DNA from: Microbulbifer sp. Q7
GTDB taxonomy: Bacteria > Pseudomonadota > Gammaproteobacteria > Pseudomonadales > Cellvibrionaceae
Reading direction: 5' to 3'
Assembly: GCF_001639145.1 (NCBI RefSeq)
Contig: NZ_LROY01000001.1
Coordinates: forward strand, 746,501 to 810,500
DNA: 64,000 nucleotides
Shown: in pieces, positions 48,144-57,775 of the stretch
Layout: each line of letters begins with the position of its first letter
How positions within the stretch are numbered: position 1 is the stretch's first letter
The notes under the pieces: model-generated
The model's database searches: none
What the model saw: the letters and a program-made list of their open reading frames with translations, nothing else
Told to the model about the DNA's origin: nothing
Program-made: the position numbers and the translations under genes

Positions 48144-49370
48144 ATGGGCCAGGTTGCCTCTGTTGCGGTGCGTCGCACCGGTTTTATTTCCATTCTGTTT
48201 GCATTCCTGTGTGCGCTACCGCTGGTGGCGGGCGCTGCTGCGGATCCGGGTTTCGAAAAATGGAAGAAAGAGTTCCGCAAGACGGCAATGAAGGAGGGGA
48301 TCACCGCAGAAACCTTTGACCGCGCCTTTAAGGGCATTGATTCGCCGGATCAGTGGGTGCTGGACAAGGCGAGTTATCAGCCCGAATTCAAAGCGCCGGC
48401 GTGGCAGTATTTTGACAATCGCATCACCAAGTTCGCGGTGCAACGTGGTCGCGCCAAGAAACAGGAGCTGAAACCGTGGCTCGACAAGATTGAAAAGCAA
48501 TCCGGCGTCAATCCAAACATCCTGCTGGCGATCTGGTCGATGGAGTCGAGCTTTGGCGCGATTCTGGATAACCAGACGGTCATGCGCAGTGTGGTGCGCT
48601 CGCTCGCCACACTGGCTTATGCGGACCCCAAGCGCAAAAAGTTCGGCCGCAGCCAGTTACTGGCGGCACTGAAGATCCTGCAAAGTGGCGATATCGATGA
48701 GAGCCACCTCACCGGCTCCTGGGCGGGTGCCATGGGGCACACCCAGTTTATCCCCACCAGTTACCAGGCGTACGCGGTGGATATGGACGGAGACGGCAAG
48801 CGCGATATCTGGAGCTCGGTACCGGATGCGCTGGCAACCGCGGCGAATCTGCTGGACAAGAATGGTTGGGTCACCGGCCAGACCTGGGGCTACGAGGTGA
48901 CTATTCCAGAGCGCAAGCTGCCGGCGGGCAAGCTGAAAATATCGGAATGGGAGAAGCTCGGGGTCAAGCGCGTGCGCGGCCAGGCGTTCCCGCGCCCGGA
49001 TGATATGGCAGAGCTCAAAGTCCCGGCGGGGCGCAAGGGCCCGGCGTTTCTGATGCTGAAAAATTTCTTCGTGATCAAGCGCTATAACAATTCGGATCGC
49101 TACGCAGCGGCGGTGGGTATTCTTGCGGACCAGATTGGTGGTGCCAAGCCGCTGACCAAAGACTGGAAGCGGCCATTTACCAAGCTGGATCACGATGAGG
49201 TGATCGAGCTGCAAACCAAGTTGAAAGAGAAGGGCTATTACGACGGCGAGATCGACGGCAAGGCCGGCGGTGGTACCCGCAAGGCGATTCTCAAGTTTGA
49301 AGAAGAGGCAGGCGTTGAGTTGCAGGGTTTCCCCAGCAAGGAAGTGCTTGAACTCCTCCGCAAGCAATAA
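48144..49370 (+). CDS. Lytic murein transglycosylase (MltB-like) with peptidoglycan-binding domain
   Basis: 408 aa from the ATG at 48144, which has AAGGAG six bases upstream; an earlier in-frame start at 48123 lacks this. A signal peptide (ISILFAFLCALPLVAGAAA) without lipobox means a soluble periplasmic enzyme. The SLT domain has catalytic Glu in AIWSMESSFGAI, then GSWAGAMGHTQFIPTSY. A C-terminal PG_binding_1 domain (~345-405, LQTKLKEKGYYDGEIDGKAG) follows. It cleaves MurNAc-GlcNAc bonds to anhydro products. Confidence 0.93.
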   Translation: MGQVASVAVRRTGFISILFAFLCALPLVAGAAADPGFEKWKKEFRKTAMKEGITAETFDRAFKGIDSPDQWVLDKASYQPEFKAPAWQYFDNRITKFAVQRGRAKKQELKPWLDKIEKQSGVNPNILLAIWSMESSFGAILDNQTVMRSVVRSLATLAYADPKRKKFGRSQLLAALKILQSGDIDESHLTGSWAGAMGHTQFIPTSYQAYAVDMDGDGKRDIWSSVPDALATAANLLDKNGWVTGQTWGYEVTIPERKLPAGKLKISEWEKLGVKRVRGQAFPRPDDMAELKVPAGRKGPAFLMLKNFFVIKRYNNSDRYAAAVGILADQIGGAKPLTKDWKRPFTKLDHDEVIELQTKLKEKGYYDGEIDGKAGGGTRKAILKFEEEAGVELQGFPSKEVLELLRKQ

Positions 49371-49390
49371 GATTGCCGCTGCGGTACTTC

Positions 49391-49428
49391 GGGTGCCTTG
49401 TTCCGCCTGCTAAGGCGGGCGGGCACCC
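49391..49428. terminator. Two-tier hairpin between convergent genes
   Basis: GGGTGCC (49391-49397) pairs with GGCACCC (49422-49428), enclosing CCGCCT-GCTA-AGGCGG. It lies midway between two convergent genes. The T-run is poor, so bidirectional termination is only plausible. Confidence 0.4.
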
Positions 49429-49465
49429 GCCCTTCACTTTCTACCGCGTGCTTCGTGAGAACAAA

Positions 49466-50482
49466 TCAGAAATTTTCTTCTGGAAGCAACGAGTCCTGCA
49501 GTAACTCCAGGTTTTCCAGTACCTCATTCGGTTCGTGGAAATAGGCTACGTGATACATGGCCTCACCTTCCTGTACCAGCGGAATATTCTGCTTGCCGAT
49601 AATAATGCCATCCGCATCCGCCAGTACGTTTTCCAGCTCGTTGCCGTAGAGGTCGGCAATGGTGGCGAGGACCTCCCCTTTCTTGACGTGATCCCCTAGC
49701 TGCTTCTTGTGATTGACGATGCCGCTGTCGCCGGCGCGCAACCAGCCGCTGCGCCGCGCAACAAACGGCTCGATGCCCTGGCGGCCCTTTTTGGGCGGCA
49801 GCATGTCCAGCTTGCGCATTACATTCAGTACCCCGCGCACACCGGCGCGAATGCACAGTTCATCGAAGCGCAGGGCCTCACCGGCTTCGTAAAGCAGGAT
49901 GCGAACGCCCAGGTCGGCGGCGGCCTGGCGCAGCGAGCCATCGCGCAGGGTCGCATTGAGCAGGACCGGCACACCGAAGGCGCTGGCCATTTCGCGGGTC
50001 TGCTGGTCGTCGAGGTTGGCGCGCACTTGCGGCAGGTTGCTGCGGTGGATGGCGCCGGTGTGGAGGTCGATGCCGTAATCGCACTTGGCGACGATCTCCT
50101 CTAGGAACACATGCGCCATGCGCCCGGCGAGGGAGCCGCGCGAGGAGCCGGGGAAAGAGCGATTCAGGTCGCGCCGGTCTGGCAGGTAGCGGGACTGGTG
50201 CAATACGCCGTACACGTTGACCACCGGCACGGCAATCAAGGTGCCGCGCAGGGACTTGAGCGCCTTGCTGTTGATCAGGCGGCTGATGATTTCGACTCCG
50301 TTCAGCTCGTCGCCGTGAATCGCGGCACACACGAACATGGTGGGGCCGGGTCGCTTGCCGCGGTGGACATACACCGGGATGGCCATTTCGGTATCGGTAT
50401 AGAGCCGCACGATGGGAAGTTCTATTTTTCGGGTCTCGCCGCGAGGCACACTGACACCGGCTATTTCGAAGGGCTCTTGCAT
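49466..50482 (-). CDS. Succinylglutamate desuccinylase/aspartoacylase family protein
   Basis: 338 aa. Zinc carboxypeptidase-like fold with HGDELNGVEII (His/Glu ligands) and DLHTGA. A C-terminal part (~245-335) resembles a lipoyl/barrel-like module (GIVNHKKQLGDHVKKGEVLATIADLYG). This subtype, with RGKRPGPTMFVCAAIHGDE, is distinct from AstE and its substrate is unknown. In some bacteria relatives sit next to ATP-grasp RimK-like ligases; none is seen here. Confidence 0.88.
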   Translation of the reverse strand: MQEPFEIAGVSVPRGETRKIELPIVRLYTDTEMAIPVYVHRGKRPGPTMFVCAAIHGDELNGVEIISRLINSKALKSLRGTLIAVPVVNVYGVLHQSRYLPDRRDLNRSFPGSSRGSLAGRMAHVFLEEIVAKCDYGIDLHTGAIHRSNLPQVRANLDDQQTREMASAFGVPVLLNATLRDGSLRQAAADLGVRILLYEAGEALRFDELCIRAGVRGVLNVMRKLDMLPPKKGRQGIEPFVARRSGWLRAGDSGIVNHKKQLGDHVKKGEVLATIADLYGNELENVLADADGIIIGKQNIPLVQEGEAMYHVAYFHEPNEVLENLELLQDSLLPEENF

Positions 50483-50672
50483 GGATGATGGGTCGCTATG
50501 GTGATTTGACGGTTATTCTAGTGGTGACTCGGCAATTGGTGGAAGTCAATTATCGTGTTCTGCGGTACGCGGCTTGGCGTGTTGCAGGGGGCTGTTAGAA
50601 TCGGGTGGTGTTCGGGCGTGGTTGTCCGGCGGTAACAGTTGCTACCCGGTAGCACCCGGAATACGAGAGCCC

Positions 50673-51869
50673 ATGAAACCCGACCTGATTAAAATGGCGC
50701 TGATGCTCGGCTTGCTGAGCTGTGTCGGCCCCTTCGCCATCGACATGTACCTGCCCGCGATGCCGGCCATGGCGGAGGACTACGGTGTGCCGACCGCCAT
50801 GTCCCAGTACACCCTGGTCTCTTTTTTTATCGCCTTTGGTGCCTGCCAGCTGTTTTATGGGCCGGCCGCGGATATGTTCGGGCGCAAACCACCGCTGTAT
50901 TTCGGGCTGGTGGTTTTTTTACTGTCTTCGATCGGCTGTGCGCTCGCCCCCACCATCGAGTGGCTGATTGCGCTGCGTTTTGTACAGGGGGTAGGTGCAG
51001 CCGCGGTGATGTCGATCCCGCGGGCGATTATCCGTGACCGTTACACCGGTACCGAGGCCACGCGGCTGATGACTACCGTGATGCTGGTCATTTCCATATC
51101 CCCGATGCTGGCACCGCTGGTAGGCAGCCTGCTGATGGCGCCATTTGGCTGGCCTTCGGTGTTTTATGCGGTGGCGCTGGCGACGGTAGCGAGCCTGTTA
51201 CTGATCCGCTTTGCCCTGCCGGAAACCCTGCCGGTGGATCAGCGGGTGCCGGTAAATCCCGCGGCGATGCTGGGCGCGTTTCGTGTGCTGTTCCGGGATA
51301 GTTACTTTATGGGGATGACGCTGATCGGCGGCATGGGCACGGCGGGCTTTTTCTCTTTCCTTTCCGTTGCGGCATTTTTGTATACGGACTATTACGGACT
51401 GACCCCCTCCCAGTTCAGCCTGGCCTTTGCCGTGAATGCGCTGGGCTTTTTCGCAACGAGCCAGTTTGCCGCCAACCTGTGTGAGCGTTTTGGTGGTGTG
51501 AGTGTGGTGAAGTGGGCGGTTGCCGGTTTCGCGCTCAGCGGTTTACTTCACCTGCTGCTCAACCTGATGGGTGTTGACGACTTTGCTGTGCTGGTGGCGA
51601 TGCTGTTATTGGCCAATGCGTTTCTCGGCCTGGTCGTGCCGACCACCATGGTCCTGTCACTGGATGACCACGGCCCCATTGCGGGAACCGCGGCAGCACT
51701 CGGCGGAACGCTGCAGATGATGCTGGGCGCCGTCGCCATTGGCATCGTGAGTGCCGTGTTTGACGGTGCACCGCGGACACTGGTGGTCGCGATTGCGGTC
51801 TGCGGTGCGGTGGCGGTGTTGCTGTCGGTGATGACCCTGCGCCAGCCCTCGCATGCCGTCACCACTTGA
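50673..51869 (+). CDS. Bcr/CflA family multidrug efflux MFS transporter
   Basis: 398 aa from the ATG at 50673; the longer in-frame start at 50574 adds a non-hydrophobic leader. Twelve spans. Family marks are FAIDMYLPAMPAM in span 1, PAADMFGRKPPLYFGL after span 2 and FVQGVGAAAVMSIPRAIIRDRY in span 4-5. Proton-driven export of drugs or small peptides from the inner membrane. Single gene, followed by a strong terminator. Confidence 0.93.
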   Translation: MKPDLIKMALMLGLLSCVGPFAIDMYLPAMPAMAEDYGVPTAMSQYTLVSFFIAFGACQLFYGPAADMFGRKPPLYFGLVVFLLSSIGCALAPTIEWLIALRFVQGVGAAAVMSIPRAIIRDRYTGTEATRLMTTVMLVISISPMLAPLVGSLLMAPFGWPSVFYAVALATVASLLLIRFALPETLPVDQRVPVNPAAMLGAFRVLFRDSYFMGMTLIGGMGTAGFFSFLSVAAFLYTDYYGLTPSQFSLAFAVNALGFFATSQFAANLCERFGGVSVVKWAVAGFALSGLLHLLLNLMGVDDFAVLVAMLLLANAFLGLVVPTTMVLSLDDHGPIAGTAAALGGTLQMMLGAVAIGIVSAVFDGAPRTLVVAIAVCGAVAVLLSVMTLRQPSHAVTT

Positions 51870-51894
51870 GGCCCAGTGGATTTGTCGGTCAGTA

Positions 51895-51930
51895 ACAGAA
51901 GCGCCCGGCGAGCACCGGGCGCTTCTGTTT
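51895..51930. terminator. Strong bidirectional hairpin terminator
   Basis: A perfect 14 bp stem (51895-51908 with 51915-51928, 6-nt loop) lies between the convergent Bcr/CflA and LPMO genes, with short T-tracts on both sides. Confidence 0.8.
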
Positions 51931-51954
51931 AGCGGCGGATCATTTAGCGGTTCA

Positions 51955-53184
51955 TCATAGGCGCGTCCAAGCGTCGCTCCAGTTGGTACCGGTGCCCGGT
52001 GCGTAATGGAAGGCGCTGTTGATATTGCACCACTGCCCTTCCGGGGCGGGGCGGCACCGGTAACGGTTGCCGTCGCTGCTCAGCACTACCGTCTCTCCGG
52101 GTACGTAACTACCGATGCCTGCAGGGTAGGCGTAGTCGTAATCACCGCCACCGCCCGTATCACCACCGTCGTCACCGCCAGTATCTGCCGGCTGGATATC
52201 CACCTCGTGGCTCAGGTTTAAATCGGCCGGCGTGTACACCCGGTTCTCCGTTGCACTCGATCGCGGTGTGATGGTATCGCTGGAGGGGTCGAGGACACCG
52301 ATGCGCGCATACTGGGACTGGCTGTTGACCCGGTTGGCAAATGCCAGTGCCCATTCCGCAGCGGTCGAATCCTGCGTTAGCTGCAAGGCGACGGTTTCCA
52401 TGTCGTTGCCGCTGCTATTGAACAACCGCAAGCTTATCTGGCTGCCAGACGCGAGGTCTGACTGTGCCTGCAGTGGGCCTTGATCCGCCCAGACACTGGG
52501 TGTGCCGTCACCGAGTACCACATCGGTACAGGTATAAAAGGCTTCCGTGCTGTCAGAGCGCTGCCAGGTGGTATAGATCACATGCTTGCCGGTCAGCTCG
52601 GGCAGGGGGCAGGTCAGGGTGTACCGTTTATCGGCCCCTACGGGGATATTGCCCAAACGACAGAACTCGAACAGGTCACCCCATTTCAGCGGATCGGCAC
52701 CGGTGTAGCCGGAGCGGGTGATATAGAACACCCATTCATCCGTGGCGTGTGGCGCTGTTGCCCAGAAGGTGAAGTCAAACGTGCCATCGGCCTTGGGGGT
52801 GATCGGCGTTGCCTGCCAGTCGCTTCGTGCCAGGTCCATGCCCGCGTATTTGCTGCGCCCACCGGAGCAGAGCTGCCCGTCCGGTACCAGTGCGCGGTGA
52901 TTGCCCGCGGCATTGGCCTGATTGATTTCGTTCCAGTCGTAGAACGGCTGTGTACCGCCGAGGGCCTTGGCCGCAGCACAGGCGGGGTCGGCGGGGTTTT
53001 CCGGATTGTTCAGGAAGCAGTTGTAGATGCGGCTCTCCGGAACTTCCATGGTGCCGTGGCTGTGGGCATCGAGGCCGGGGAGTGCGCACAATGCGAACAA
53101 GGTAAGCGCGCGCAGCGCGCCGCTACCTTGCTGGCTGCTGGCCTGTGAACGCCGTATTCGCGAAGATTTGTTGGTGTGATGCAT
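51955..53184 (-). CDS. Secreted AA10 lytic polysaccharide monooxygenase with chitin-binding tail
   Basis: 409 aa with AAGGAA eight bases before the ATG. A long signal peptide ends LPGLDA, so the mature protein starts with His (HSHGTMEVPESR), the first ligand of the copper histidine brace. The AA10 domain (~42-230) carries ESRIYNCF, the second His candidate in ATAPHATDEW, and the C-terminal VIYTTWQRSD...FYTCTDVVL. A Gly/Asp linker (GGDDGGDTGGGGDYD) and a small module follow (YRCRPAPEGQWCN, YAPGTGTNWSDAW), of CBM73 or CBM5/12 type. It oxidatively cleaves chitin, or possibly cellulose, outside the cell. Confidence 0.93.
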   Translation of the reverse strand: MHHTNKSSRIRRSQASSQQGSGALRALTLFALCALPGLDAHSHGTMEVPESRIYNCFLNNPENPADPACAAAKALGGTQPFYDWNEINQANAAGNHRALVPDGQLCSGGRSKYAGMDLARSDWQATPITPKADGTFDFTFWATAPHATDEWVFYITRSGYTGADPLKWGDLFEFCRLGNIPVGADKRYTLTCPLPELTGKHVIYTTWQRSDSTEAFYTCTDVVLGDGTPSVWADQGPLQAQSDLASGSQISLRLFNSSGNDMETVALQLTQDSTAAEWALAFANRVNSQSQYARIGVLDPSSDTITPRSSATENRVYTPADLNLSHEVDIQPADTGGDDGGDTGGGGDYDYAYPAGIGSYVPGETVVLSSDGNRYRCRPAPEGQWCNINSAFHYAPGTGTNWSDAWTRL

Positions 53185-53424
53185 GACAGATTTCCTTAAA
53201 TTTATTGTTAATTATGTTTTTCGGAGCGAAGCGTGCACGCCGCCTACGAAAAAATGACAACGCTGTCTTCGCGGCGTCATGCTAATGGAATTTGTGTGGG
53301 TGGTTGGGGAATGGAGCGTCAAAACTTATGCACCCCACGGGGTGTGGGCCAATTGTGTGACGGGGTGCTTGTTTTGGCAGAGCCAGTGGCTGGTTGAGCG
53401 CGACACGACGGTGTTGGGATGCCG

Positions 53425-56400
53425 CTAAACGTCGTGCTGTGCCAGCCGCTCCGCCACATGGTCTGAATCCAGCCCCTGGTCCGCACCTGAAGCGCGGGCA
53501 GGCTGCGGATCCTGGTGCAGTGCCATCAAGCGCCCCTGACCAATATCCAGGGGCGCCCTGAGGATTGGCGATGGGTTGCCACCCTGCGTCGCGCGAGCGG
53601 GGTGCCAGTAGCAGAAATCGCGGTATACAAGCTGGGTTTCCACATCGAAGATGCCCTCGCGACCCCGGTAGCTGCCGGGATTGCGAATCGCGTTCGCAGC
53701 GGGGTCCAATGTTTCCCTTTGCCAGATTGGCGTATCCGGTTCGCTCTCGTCCAGCAGCGCCAGCAGCTGTCCATCATCATCGGTGACGCAGTACTGCAGT
53801 GGATTGTTCGCACTGCCTGTTTCACTGTCGCCGTTCGAACGGTCGAGTGAGCGCGCCACCAGAGCAGAACTGATGGGGTGATGGAGGTAGTGAAAGCGCG
53901 TTCGCTGGCCGTCCCGCACAGTTACCTCGCTCCACAGGCTGAGACCGGACCAGTGACTGAGCACCCGCTGTTGTCGCCGCGAGCGACGATGGGTACTGCT
54001 TTTGGCGACCCGTCGCCCAAAAGGGTCGTAGTGGAAATAGGTTTTGAAATCACCGCATTCGGTGCTGTGCAGGAGTCCCCAGCCATCGTATTGGTAGTGA
54101 TAGTGCGACACTTCGCCGTGGTCTCGGCGCACTTCGTCAACCACATTGCCGCGCGGGTCGAGCCCCGTGTGTCCGTTTGCCGCACGCAGCAGAAACTGTG
54201 CGGGAGCGGTTGGCACCTTAGCGGGATGTTGGCGACTCTGGAGGGGTAATCGATGTTGTCCGTTCAGGGTAATGGTCGTAAGCACGCCGGCTTCATACTG
54301 TTTGACGACCTCGTGCTCGCCCAGGCTCCAGGCCACGCTATTTTCCCGTTGCTCACAGCGCAGTACCAGCTTGCCATTGGCATCGATACCGTAAAGATTC
54401 CCGCTGGCGGCAAACGTGTAGGTGACATTGAGGCTGTCGGAACTGGAGCTGCGCAGCCAGCCCCGGCTGTCATACTGGTGGTTGATACTGAGACTCTCGC
54501 TGCGATTTTCCAGCTGCAGGTCGCGGTGCTCGGCGATGAGCAAACCGCGCTGATCGTAGCGGTAGCGGAGGGTGCAGCAGTCGTTTGTCGCCTGCAGCAG
54601 GCGACCGTGAGTATCGAAATGGAAGTTGCACTGCTGCCCGTTATTGTTGCGGATCTGATTTAGGGTGCCGCGGGCGTTGTAGGCCAGAAACCAGTGGTTA
54701 TCACTGTCGCGGTATTCAGTGACGCGACCGCCGAGATCGTACAGCCACTCCCGCTGTTGATGGCCCCCATCGCCGAAAAACTGACTCAACTGGCCGAAGG
54801 CATCGTATTGCCAGCGGAATTGCGTATTGCCGGCGTGTAGCCGGATAAGCTGCCGGCGCGGATTGTAATCCAGCTGCCAGGGAGTGCCCGCAGCAAAACG
54901 AATATGACGCACAAGGCCGAGTTCATCGTATTGCCACTGAAGCTGCGTTTCTCCGTGATATTCGATGGCGCAGGGGCGGTGATGGTCATCGCAGCGCAGG
55001 GTCCAGGTTTGTGCCCCCAATGTGCTTTTGCAGAGAGTGCCGAAAATGTCGTATTCCCAGCTGTGTACCGTTGCGGTGTCTGAGTTACCTGCGTCAAACG
55101 CCCGCGGCCGTCCCCGCTCGTCATACTGCCAGCGATATCGACGGTCGCCCTGTTGCAATTCCCGCAGTTGCCCCTGTGCATCCCAATGCAGGCTCACACA
55201 GCCATCTTCCGGATCTTTGAGTTGGCGCAGCTGGCCTTTGTCATCGTAGTCGCAGTGCCACTGGTTGCCCGCGGGATCGACCACCTGCGTGGGCCGCGAG
55301 TGTTCCTGGTAGGAAAACTTCCAGACGGCAGAGGGGCCGTCGGGGCCGCTGATCCCGCTGGCCAGCAATCGCCCCCTGGCATCGTAAATGTAATGCTGGT
55401 GTACGCCGTGGCGGGTGCGGCGCACAAGCCGGCCAAATTCATCGTGGCGCAATAAAGTGGATGCCCCCGTACTATCTACCTGTAGGCACAGATTGGAATA
55501 GAAATCGTAGCGTCGACGGGTCTCGCGCCCATGTTGCCGGCGGCTTATGGTATTTCCGCGGGTGTCGAACTGCCACTGGATATCGTGTTGGTCATCAACC
55601 GACAGGGTGCACGCGCGTCGTCCCGATGACCAGCGCAGCAGGTACTGCTGGCGCCCCACACTGAGTTGGCGACAGCGTTCTATACCGTCGTAGGTGAATG
55701 CAAGGTGGCCGATTTCATCGCTGCGCAGTTTGCAGAGTCGTCCCTGTTCGTAGGAGTAAGATTCACTGCGGCGTGATGCATGGTTTGCGTGGGTGCAGTT
55801 ATTGCTGACTGCCGTACCAAGGCACTGCTCGTCATCAAACTGGTAATCACACAGAGGCGCATGATCCGAGCTTTCTGGGGAGTCGAAAATTTTTTGTAGA
55901 CACCCCTGCCGGTAAACAAAATAGAGGGTGCGCCCCCAGGATGTCACGATCTTGTGGGGCCGCCCCTCCTGATAATCTATTGTCAGGGTGTTGCCGAAGC
56001 CATCCCGGATCTCGCTGAGAGGAACACTACGGCCGGCGCCATCTGCGCGAAAAATTTTATCCGGTTGATCGAATGCCGAGATTCGGAAACTGTGCAGGCT
56101 CTGTCGCAGCAGGCAAAGTCGCTCGCTGCGATTGAAACTACCGTGGCCGATGGCCGGCAGATCGAAAGCAATACAGCGTCCTTCGGCGGTATTGAGTATG
56201 ACCTTGTTACTGTCGGCTCCCGGCTCCGGAAGTTGCAGTTGCTCGCTGAGTGTGTGCCGCCATCCCTGGCCCAGGCCCTGATTACCATCGACACTTTGTC
56301 GATAGAAGCGTTGCCAGGAAAAATTGAATGGCCCGGAGAGGACAAAGTCAGTGCGTTCAAAAGCGACCTCCCCATTAAATGCGATCACGTGGCCAAGGAC

Positions 56401-56721
56401 AGTGGTGGCCTGAACGATATCTGGGGTAGGCTCACCGCGAAAATTGGTGCCAGGGTAGTTACAGAGCTGAACGGGTGTCTTATCCGGTAGGTGGAGAATG
56501 GCTGGGCTGGTGAAATTTGTCAGGCAGTAATCGATCGGTTTGATAGTCGGAGCACTGGGCCACAGCGGATTTTTCACCTCGACTGGTACGGCTGTTCCAT
56601 TTCCAGGTTTGCGTAACCATTGGCAGATAGCAAAAACATCGCTCGGGGATGGAGGCTGCTGCGGCGGGGCGAGGTCAGCGAGAACGGAAGGAATAAAACC
56701 GACCAGACTTTCCGGTGTCAT
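53425..56721 (-). CDS. Rhs/YD-repeat protein without visible C-terminal toxin
   Basis: 1098 aa. A DUF6531-like start (ATTVLGHVIAFNGEVAFERTDF) is followed by many YD/RHS repeats (YDARGRLLASG, WQYDELGLVRHI, YDPFGRRVAKSS). This is the shell that normally encloses a toxin. Usual Rhs effectors end with a DPxGLxG cleavage motif and then a toxin of 100+ residues. Here the core ends in SYRGREGIFDVETQLVYRD, the next part is divergent, and the protein stops within about 60 residues. No N-terminal PAAR domain. It lies 50 nt after the PP2C gene on the same strand, beside the T6SS operon. Confidence 0.85.
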   Translation of the reverse strand: MTPESLVGFIPSVLADLAPPQQPPSPSDVFAICQWLRKPGNGTAVPVEVKNPLWPSAPTIKPIDYCLTNFTSPAILHLPDKTPVQLCNYPGTNFRGEPTPDIVQATTVLGHVIAFNGEVAFERTDFVLSGPFNFSWQRFYRQSVDGNQGLGQGWRHTLSEQLQLPEPGADSNKVILNTAEGRCIAFDLPAIGHGSFNRSERLCLLRQSLHSFRISAFDQPDKIFRADGAGRSVPLSEIRDGFGNTLTIDYQEGRPHKIVTSWGRTLYFVYRQGCLQKIFDSPESSDHAPLCDYQFDDEQCLGTAVSNNCTHANHASRRSESYSYEQGRLCKLRSDEIGHLAFTYDGIERCRQLSVGRQQYLLRWSSGRRACTLSVDDQHDIQWQFDTRGNTISRRQHGRETRRRYDFYSNLCLQVDSTGASTLLRHDEFGRLVRRTRHGVHQHYIYDARGRLLASGISGPDGPSAVWKFSYQEHSRPTQVVDPAGNQWHCDYDDKGQLRQLKDPEDGCVSLHWDAQGQLRELQQGDRRYRWQYDERGRPRAFDAGNSDTATVHSWEYDIFGTLCKSTLGAQTWTLRCDDHHRPCAIEYHGETQLQWQYDELGLVRHIRFAAGTPWQLDYNPRRQLIRLHAGNTQFRWQYDAFGQLSQFFGDGGHQQREWLYDLGGRVTEYRDSDNHWFLAYNARGTLNQIRNNNGQQCNFHFDTHGRLLQATNDCCTLRYRYDQRGLLIAEHRDLQLENRSESLSINHQYDSRGWLRSSSSDSLNVTYTFAASGNLYGIDANGKLVLRCEQRENSVAWSLGEHEVVKQYEAGVLTTITLNGQHRLPLQSRQHPAKVPTAPAQFLLRAANGHTGLDPRGNVVDEVRRDHGEVSHYHYQYDGWGLLHSTECGDFKTYFHYDPFGRRVAKSSTHRRSRRQQRVLSHWSGLSLWSEVTVRDGQRTRFHYLHHPISSALVARSLDRSNGDSETGSANNPLQYCVTDDDGQLLALLDESEPDTPIWQRETLDPAANAIRNPGSYRGREGIFDVETQLVYRDFCYWHPARATQGGNPSPILRAPLDIGQGRLMALHQDPQPARASGADQGLDSDHVAERLAQHDV

Positions 56722-56771
56722 TGGGCTTACTCAATTAATAGGGTTTGGGCCGAAACTTGTAACGTGTTTGA

Positions 56772-57647
56772 TTAGCGCTGTGTCTTTCTTATAGTGATGT
56801 CACCTTTCTGCTTCGGCTTTAGCGTGACTGGATTTCCTGAGAACTCAACAACCGCATCCGCGCGATTGCAGAACTCAATGATCCCTGCGCTGATATTGTC
56901 ACGTCCGCCGCGCTGGTTGGCATCATCGATAAAGTGGTACACACATTCCAGCGCGGGACGATAGGTTGCCATAACCCGCTGTATTTCATGATCGCACAAG
57001 TATTCAGTCAGGCCGTCACTGCACAATAAAAGCAGTGCGCTTTCCTTTAATGTCCAGCTATTGATGGTGGCTTCGACCTTCTCGGCGACACCCAGTGCAC
57101 GGGTAATATGATTGCGTACTTGGGACGACTGTGCCTGTTCCCGGGTCAGCTGCCCGGAATCAATCATCTGCTGAACCACACTGTGATCCTTGGTCAATGG
57201 CTGCAGGCCGTAGTTGTTCCAGAGGTAGGCACGGGAGTCACCGATATGCGCCACCACCAGGAAATCCTGCCAGATCACAGCGCTCACCAGGGTAGTGCCC
57301 ATATGGGAAAACTGCGGATGGCGCTGTTTTTTATCGAGAATTTTTCGATTGGCCACACCAATGGCGTCAACAAGAGCTGTACGCAGCATCAGCTGTTGTT
57401 GCTGTGGTGAGCAGGAGAGAAAAATGGCGTTAAGTAATTTGTCGAGCTGGTCCTGAAGAGTGTCGGCGGCGATGTTACTCGCCATGGCGCCGCCACTGTA
57501 TCCCCCCATACCGTCTGCAACGACAACATAAGCAAAGGGATGATCCTCGCTACTATGGCAGCGGATACTGTCTTCATTTTCCTCTCGCACCTGGCCGATA
57601 TCGGTGCGTCCGTTGACAGCCAGCCTGATGGGCTCCATGTCTGTCAT
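56772..57647 (-). CDS. pppA: PP2C-type Ser/Thr phosphatase, T6SS-associated (PppA-like)
   Basis: 291 aa. PP2C metal motifs: RTDIGQVREENEDSI, VVADGMGGYSGG, AHIGDSRAYL, LCSDGLTEYL and GGRDNISAGI. In H1-type T6SS, PppA opposes the kinase PpkA and switches off the phospho-FHA pathway that triggers firing. TagH (FHA) is encoded 2.5 kb away; a kinase is not in the window. Divergent from the T6SS operon. The start could also be the ATG at 57638. Confidence 0.88.
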   Translation of the reverse strand: MTDMEPIRLAVNGRTDIGQVREENEDSIRCHSSEDHPFAYVVVADGMGGYSGGAMASNIAADTLQDQLDKLLNAIFLSCSPQQQQLMLRTALVDAIGVANRKILDKKQRHPQFSHMGTTLVSAVIWQDFLVVAHIGDSRAYLWNNYGLQPLTKDHSVVQQMIDSGQLTREQAQSSQVRNHITRALGVAEKVEATINSWTLKESALLLLCSDGLTEYLCDHEIQRVMATYRPALECVYHFIDDANQRGGRDNISAGIIEFCNRADAVVEFSGNPVTLKPKQKGDITIRKTQR

Positions 57648-57722
57648 TACTCCATGACCTGTCCGTAAAAACGAGATTCCGTTCCGCGCGCGAGCGAAAT
57701 TCCATAAATGTAATGAGTTAAT

Positions 57723-57775
57723 GTTAACGCGCTAACGAGTAACGTTTGAATTTTTTTTACTGGTTTTGCAATAAT
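57723..57775 (+). promoter_or_regulatory. Candidate promoter and operator of the T6SS operon
   Basis: TTGAAT (57746-57751) is followed after 18 bp by an extended -10, TGC-AATAAT (57767-57775). Just upstream an imperfect palindrome GTTAACGCGCTAAC (57723-57736, 12 of 14 symmetric) could bind a regulator. The region is AT-rich and lies between the divergent PP2C and RAYT-like genes. Confidence 0.45.

Noticed and set aside
53185..53560. A frameshifted Rhs toxin tip or immunity gene downstream of the Rhs core.
   Set aside because: The other two frames after the core give no conserved-looking continuation, and the spacer to the LPMO gene has no open frame of useful size.
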